Shown here: positions 14,701-16,471 of the stretch, in pieces
Numbering within the stretch: position 1 is the stretch's first letter
Layout: every line of letters starts with the position of its first letter
Source of the DNA: DATESG01 sp035270925
GTDB lineage: Bacteria > Bacillota_I > Bacilli_A > RFN20 > CAG-826
Assembly (NCBI GenBank): GCA_035270925.1
Contig: DATESG010000019.1
Coordinates: forward strand, 1-16,471
DNA: 16,471 nucleotides
Direction of reading: 5' to 3'
The notes under the pieces: generated by a model
What the model was told of the DNA's origin: nothing
Databases searched by the model: none
What the model saw: only the letters and a program-made list of their open reading frames with translations
Program-made: the position numbers and the translations under genes

Positions 14701-16151
14701 CTGATATTGATCTTAACTTTCCGGGTGATTATCAATCCATCGCTCACGATTACACCAAAGAACTATTAGGGGAGAAAAATGTTTATCGCGCTGGCACAAT
14801 TGAAACCGTCGCTGAGAAGACGGCTTTTGGCTATGTCCGTGGTTACTTTGAAAGAACTGGTCGTAATCCTAATGAAATTTCGAAAGCGACGATTGCTTAT
14901 CTAGCAAGTGGTGCTCAAGGAGTTAAGCGAACAACTGGTCAACACCCAGGTGGAATCATTGTTATTCCTGATGAATATGATGTTTATAATTTTACGCCAG
15001 TGCAATACCCGGCGGACAATATTGACGCAAGTTGGCAAACAACCCACTTAGATTACCGTTCTATTCATGACAACGTCTTAAAACTCGACCTTTTAGGACA
15101 CGTTGATCCAATGGCGTTAAAAATGCAGGCTGATCTAACACACCTAAAAATTAATGATATCCCTATGAATGATAAACAAGCTTTATCGTTGTTCAGTTCC
15201 ACCAAGGCCTTGAAGTTAGAACATAACTATCTCAAAGAAAAAAACGGAGCACTAGGGATTCCTGAATTTGGTACGACCTTCGTTCGCGGACTTTTGATGG
15301 AAACCAAACCGAAATCGTTTAATGACCTCCTAATTATCTCGGGGCTTTCCCATGGCACGAACGTTTGGGCCGGAAATGCACAAAAACTAATTAGCGACGG
15401 CGTGACTGATCTTGCTGGCGTGATTGGTTGCCGTGATGATATTATGACCTACTTAATGAGTATGGGAGTCGAAGGAAGTATTGCCTTTGAGACGATGGAG
15501 CGTGTTCGTAAGGGCAAGCAAATTGGCGAAAAGAACGAAGCAATTTTAAGAAAATTTAAAGTTCCTGAATACTATATTGAAGCTTGTAATAAAATATCAT
15601 ACTTATTTCCTAAAGCCCACGCGACCGCTTATGTAATGATGGCAGTTCGAGTTGCGTATTTTAAGGTGTATTATCCCCTTGAATATTATGCGACTTTCTT
15701 TAGTGTAAGAAGTAAACAATATGACATTAAAGCCATGATTGATGGTGCGCAAATGATGTTGCAAAAAATCTCTATGATTAATGATGCACGTGCTAAAAAC
15801 GCCCTCACACCTAAAGATGCTGAAATCGAAAAAACCCTGCATATTGCCATTGAAATGGTCGACCGAGGTTATAAAATGCTTAATGTCGACCTCTATAAGA
15901 GTGCGGCCACAAGTTTTACAATTGATTACGAACGTAAGGCGTTAATTCCGCCAATCAACGTTGTTGATGGACTTGGGGACGGGACTGCGCAGACAGTTGT
16001 TGAGGCAAGAAATAATGGTGTATTTATTTCTATCGAAGATCTTGTCGCACGGACAAAATTAAACACAGGTAATATTGAACGGCTAAAAGAATTGGGTGCT
16101 TTAGATAATCTTCCAGAAACCAATCAAATTAACCTTTTTGATTTTAGTTAA
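11733..16151 (+). CDS. polC: DNA polymerase III subunit alpha, PolC type
   Basis: Replicative polymerase of low-GC Gram-positive bacteria with built-in 3'-5' proofreading. 1472 residues, slightly above the usual ~1440. In order: N-terminal domain (1-140); acidic linker (about 145-192); OB fold (about 223-325); PHP domain starting at ELHAHTKMS (343); DEDDh exonuclease with FDFETTG (431-437) and HRADYDAE; the remainder of PHP and the polymerase domains with a zinc site C937/C940/C962/C965; catalytic D991 and D993 in PDIDLNF and D1119 in KLDLLGH; and a C-terminal clamp-binding motif QINLF (1465-1469). GHVDPM replaces the usual GHDDPT next to the third catalytic Asp. The start ATG directly follows the rseP stop. 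In Bacillus proS lies between them. Confidence 0.98.
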   Translation: MSELTKRFLESIKLEGSDLFDLELTQYKKSADGHWIYYFQKHSPWHFEGLELFLAHVEQYVGYQLEIVFSYSFAPKLEDALELFSSWFMRRHFIPCPFITCEEDDKLVFKFESEENSNKYRATVEDFVLLLKTIHYPFEVEAKLLESEHDEKDEEELELSSQTSEPSLNEDNLPDEVPPPSEDYEPEGDEGYVSPVSVKHGSEVNELLLANLEKMKKERAESKIRDFKVINIEDINENSGHVDFVGKLFSIQMRKTRKGATMFVIGVGHNGAGIFVRAMIQERQKNKLNEYNEYKVGFNVRVTGRVDLDQYDKSVVVVVSNIEQLPPDELRIDDFEGPKKRIELHAHTKMSVMDGIGTMDGYLKLAKNMGHTAFGVTDHGVVQAFPDAQKYGTQYGIKMLYGTEFYMIDTKPDYIENPSPISLNAATYCVFDFETTGLSARYDRIIEFGAVKFEKGMITKRIDILINPGKDIVLSKKIIEITGITNRELAHKPTIDKVIDQILEFIGDSILVSHNAQFDMAFLQEALKALGRPLLKNPVVDTLPLSYFMFPETRAHNLGALARGFQVPFDEVNAHRADYDAEVLSAIWQAMLVVLTKDNTELRHMDLAQLEASQLVFKHLRPMHVVAYAKNQAGLRDLYKLISLSHINYMAEVPKIPRHILEQYRENLLIGSACNNGEVFKTATTRCEDDLVDVMRFYDYIEIQPPSNYSFQINMGYIDDKETLYRYLKDIVKAAKMAGKIIVATGDAHYENPEDKIYRDVYISAKAVGGINHPLMPYNRDKLAPFDNPDQHYRSTSEMMNEFTKDGLFTYEQAYEYVVTNTHVVSDLIEAIKPLKENLYTPKIANVNNELRELCFRNAEKIYGDPLPPIVSERLEKELHGIIKNEFGIIYYLAYKIVKKATDDGFIVGSRGSVGSSLVATMAEITEVNPLAPHYVCPNCHHSEFETGSDAKSGFDLPAKKCPQCKTLMKGEGQNIPFATFLGFNAEKVPDIDLNFPGDYQSIAHDYTKELLGEKNVYRAGTIETVAEKTAFGYVRGYFERTGRNPNEISKATIAYLASGAQGVKRTTGQHPGGIIVIPDEYDVYNFTPVQYPADNIDASWQTTHLDYRSIHDNVLKLDLLGHVDPMALKMQADLTHLKINDIPMNDKQALSLFSSTKALKLEHNYLKEKNGALGIPEFGTTFVRGLLMETKPKSFNDLLIISGLSHGTNVWAGNAQKLISDGVTDLAGVIGCRDDIMTYLMSMGVEGSIAFETMERVRKGKQIGEKNEAILRKFKVPEYYIEACNKISYLFPKAHATAYVMMAVRVAYFKVYYPLEYYATFFSVRSKQYDIKAMIDGAQMMLQKISMINDARAKNALTPKDAEIEKTLHIAIEMVDRGYKMLNVDLYKSAATSFTIDYERKALIPPINVVDGLGDGTAQTVVEARNNGVFISIEDLVARTKLNTGNIERLKELGALDNLPETNQINLFDFS

Positions 16152-16163
16152 AAGGACTATAAT
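16135..16163 (+). promoter_or_regulatory. Possible promoter of tRNA-Pro
   Basis: A consensus TATAAT (16158-16163) lies 12 bases before the mature tRNA, just behind the polC stop. The -35 is poor (TTTTTG 16135-16140 at 17 bases). The tRNA may be made both from this promoter and by processing of the polC transcript, since no terminator separates them. Confidence 0.5.
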
Positions 16164-16174
16164 AGTAGGGATGT

Positions 16175-16251
16175 CGGGACGTAGCACAGCTTGGTAGTGC
16201 GCCTGGTTCGGGACTAGGAGGTCGTGGGTTCGAATCCCATCGTTCCGACCA
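16175..16251 (+). tRNA. tRNA-Pro (anticodon CGG)
   Basis: A complete cloverleaf with encoded CCA. The acceptor stem is CGGGACG with CGTTCCG (one G-T pair) and discriminator A. The D stem is GCAC/GTGC. The anticodon stem is CCTGG/CTAGG with loop TTCGGGA, so the anticodon CGG is at 16209-16211. The T stem is GTGGG/CCCAT around TTCGAAT. It reads CCG proline codons, which are used occasionally in this window (for example in polC). A hairpin with a T tract follows at 16268. Confidence 0.95.
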
Positions 16252-16267
16252 TTATTTTTTGAAACCG

Positions 16268-16316
16268 CTCCCTAAATTTGCACCAAAAGTGGGTACAATT
16301 GAAAGGGAGTTTTTTT
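16268..16316 (+). terminator. Terminator-like hairpin after tRNA-Pro
   Basis: CTCCCT (16268-16273) pairs with AGGGAG (16304-16309), and an inner stem TGCACC (16279-16284) pairs with GGTACA (16292-16297) with one mismatch. Seven T (16310-16316) follow. This can end the polC/tRNA transcript. The 3' arm AAGGGAG is also a ribosome binding site placed before an ATG at 16317, the same arrangement as at dprA. Confidence 0.65.
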
Positions 16317-16349
16317 ATGAAAACAAATGTAACTTGGTGCATTTTATAA
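16317..16349 (+). CDS. Ten-codon ORF (possible leader peptide), unproven
   Basis: ATG to TAA encoding MKTNVTWCIL. It has a plausible ribosome binding site (AAGGGAG, 16303-16309) seven bases upstream, lies directly behind a T tract, and is followed by a hairpin that starts at its stop codon. No run of one amino acid suggests classical attenuation. The following gene appears to have its own promoter downstream of this ORF, which weakens a leader-peptide role. It may be chance. Confidence 0.25.
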   Translation: MKTNVTWCIL

Positions 16350-16373
16350 AGATTGTTACGCCGATCTTATTTT
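16349..16373 (+). terminator. Weak hairpin behind the ten-codon ORF
   Basis: AAGATTG (16349-16355) pairs with CGATCTT (16362-16368), including one G-T pair, around a six-base loop, and is followed by ATTTT. It could be a weak terminator that isolates the promoter at 16405 from upstream transcription. Confidence 0.35.
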
Positions 16374-16382
16374 AAAACTTTA

Positions 16383-16413
16383 TTGCAAAGCAAAACGCGC
16401 AAGATGGTATAAT
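16383..16413 (+). promoter_or_regulatory. Extended -10 promoter of the next gene
   Basis: TGG followed by consensus TATAAT (16408-16413) is a strong extended -10. TTGCAA (16383-16388) is a possible -35 at a long 19-base spacing. Transcription should start near 16420, about 40 bases before the ATG at 16461. Confidence 0.7.
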
Positions 16414-16460
16414 CAAGATGATAATTTACAAACTAACTAATTATTCAAGAGGAAACAAAT

Positions 16461-16471
16461 ATGACAGATAC
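16461..16471 (+). CDS. Start of an unidentified gene (partial)
   Basis: ATG ACA GAT AC..., encoding M-T-D-T before the window ends. AAGAGG (16447-16452) eight bases upstream is a suitable ribosome binding site, and a strong promoter lies before it. Three codons cannot identify the product. In Bacillus rimP-nusA follows polC, but the separate promoter and tRNA make that order uncertain here. Confidence 0.6.

Noticed and set aside
16252..16460. T-box or amino-acid riboswitch in front of the gene at 16461
   Set aside because: No T-box antiterminator consensus or specifier loop is visible, and the gene has its own extended -10 promoter downstream of most of this region.
1..16471. Mobile elements, CRISPR arrays, phage genes or a defence island
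   Set aside because: Every coding stretch is accounted for by conserved core genes, and no terminal repeats, spacer arrays or transposase motifs are seen. XerC is the chromosomal housekeeping recombinase by synteny.

Overview
The window is an ordinary, tightly packed stretch of chromosome from a low-GC Gram-positive bacterium (Bacillota, perhaps near the Mollicutes or Erysipelotrichia). The evidence is the Gram-positive replicative polymerase PolC, a folate-dependent TrmFO-type methyltransferase, and the Bacillus-like order dprA-topA-trmFO-xerC ... rpsB-tsf-pyrH-frr-uppS-cdsA-rseP-polC. TGA is used as a stop (topA, trmFO) and Trp is read from TGG, so the genetic code is the standard bacterial one. 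This excludes the Mycoplasma/Spiroplasma-type code and fits Acholeplasma-like or Erysipelotrichia-like lineages. All protein genes lie on the + strand. I see no mobile element, CRISPR array, prophage or foreign island.

Layout. 1-38: the last residues of an upstream gene. 63-92: a terminator-like hairpin that also contains the dprA ribosome binding site. 93-869: dprA. 930-2962: topA with its own near-consensus promoter and a terminator overlapping its stop. 2988-5221: trmFO and xerC, translationally coupled, read from an extended -10 promoter so close to the start codon that trmFO looks leaderless. 5222-5488: a regulatory intergenic region with a strong promoter, an operator-like palindrome and a structured rpsB leader. 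5489-8673: rpsB-tsf, an intergenic terminator, pyrH-frr, then a second terminator. 8718-16151: uppS-cdsA-rseP-polC, closely spaced, behind a promoter that again leaves almost no 5' leader. 16158-16316: tRNA-Pro(CGG) and a terminator-like hairpin. 16317-16460: a ten-codon ORF, a weaker hairpin and an extended -10 promoter for the next gene, which starts at 16461 and is cut off.

The genes cover DNA maintenance (DprA, TopA, XerC, PolC), RNA modification and translation (TrmFO, S2, EF-Ts, ribosome recycling factor, tRNA-Pro), UMP phosphorylation (PyrH) and envelope lipid metabolism (UppS, CdsA, and the membrane protease RseP). Compared with Bacillus, hslVU-codY is absent between xerC and rpsB, dxr between cdsA and rseP, and proS between rseP and polC.

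I found no convincing new multi-gene system. What merits a second look is in the regulatory sequence: two predicted leaderless or near-leaderless genes, three Shine-Dalgarno sequences each faced by an upstream CUCC-type complement, the operator-like palindrome and nested leader of rpsB, and the hairpin/mini-ORF arrangement after the tRNA.
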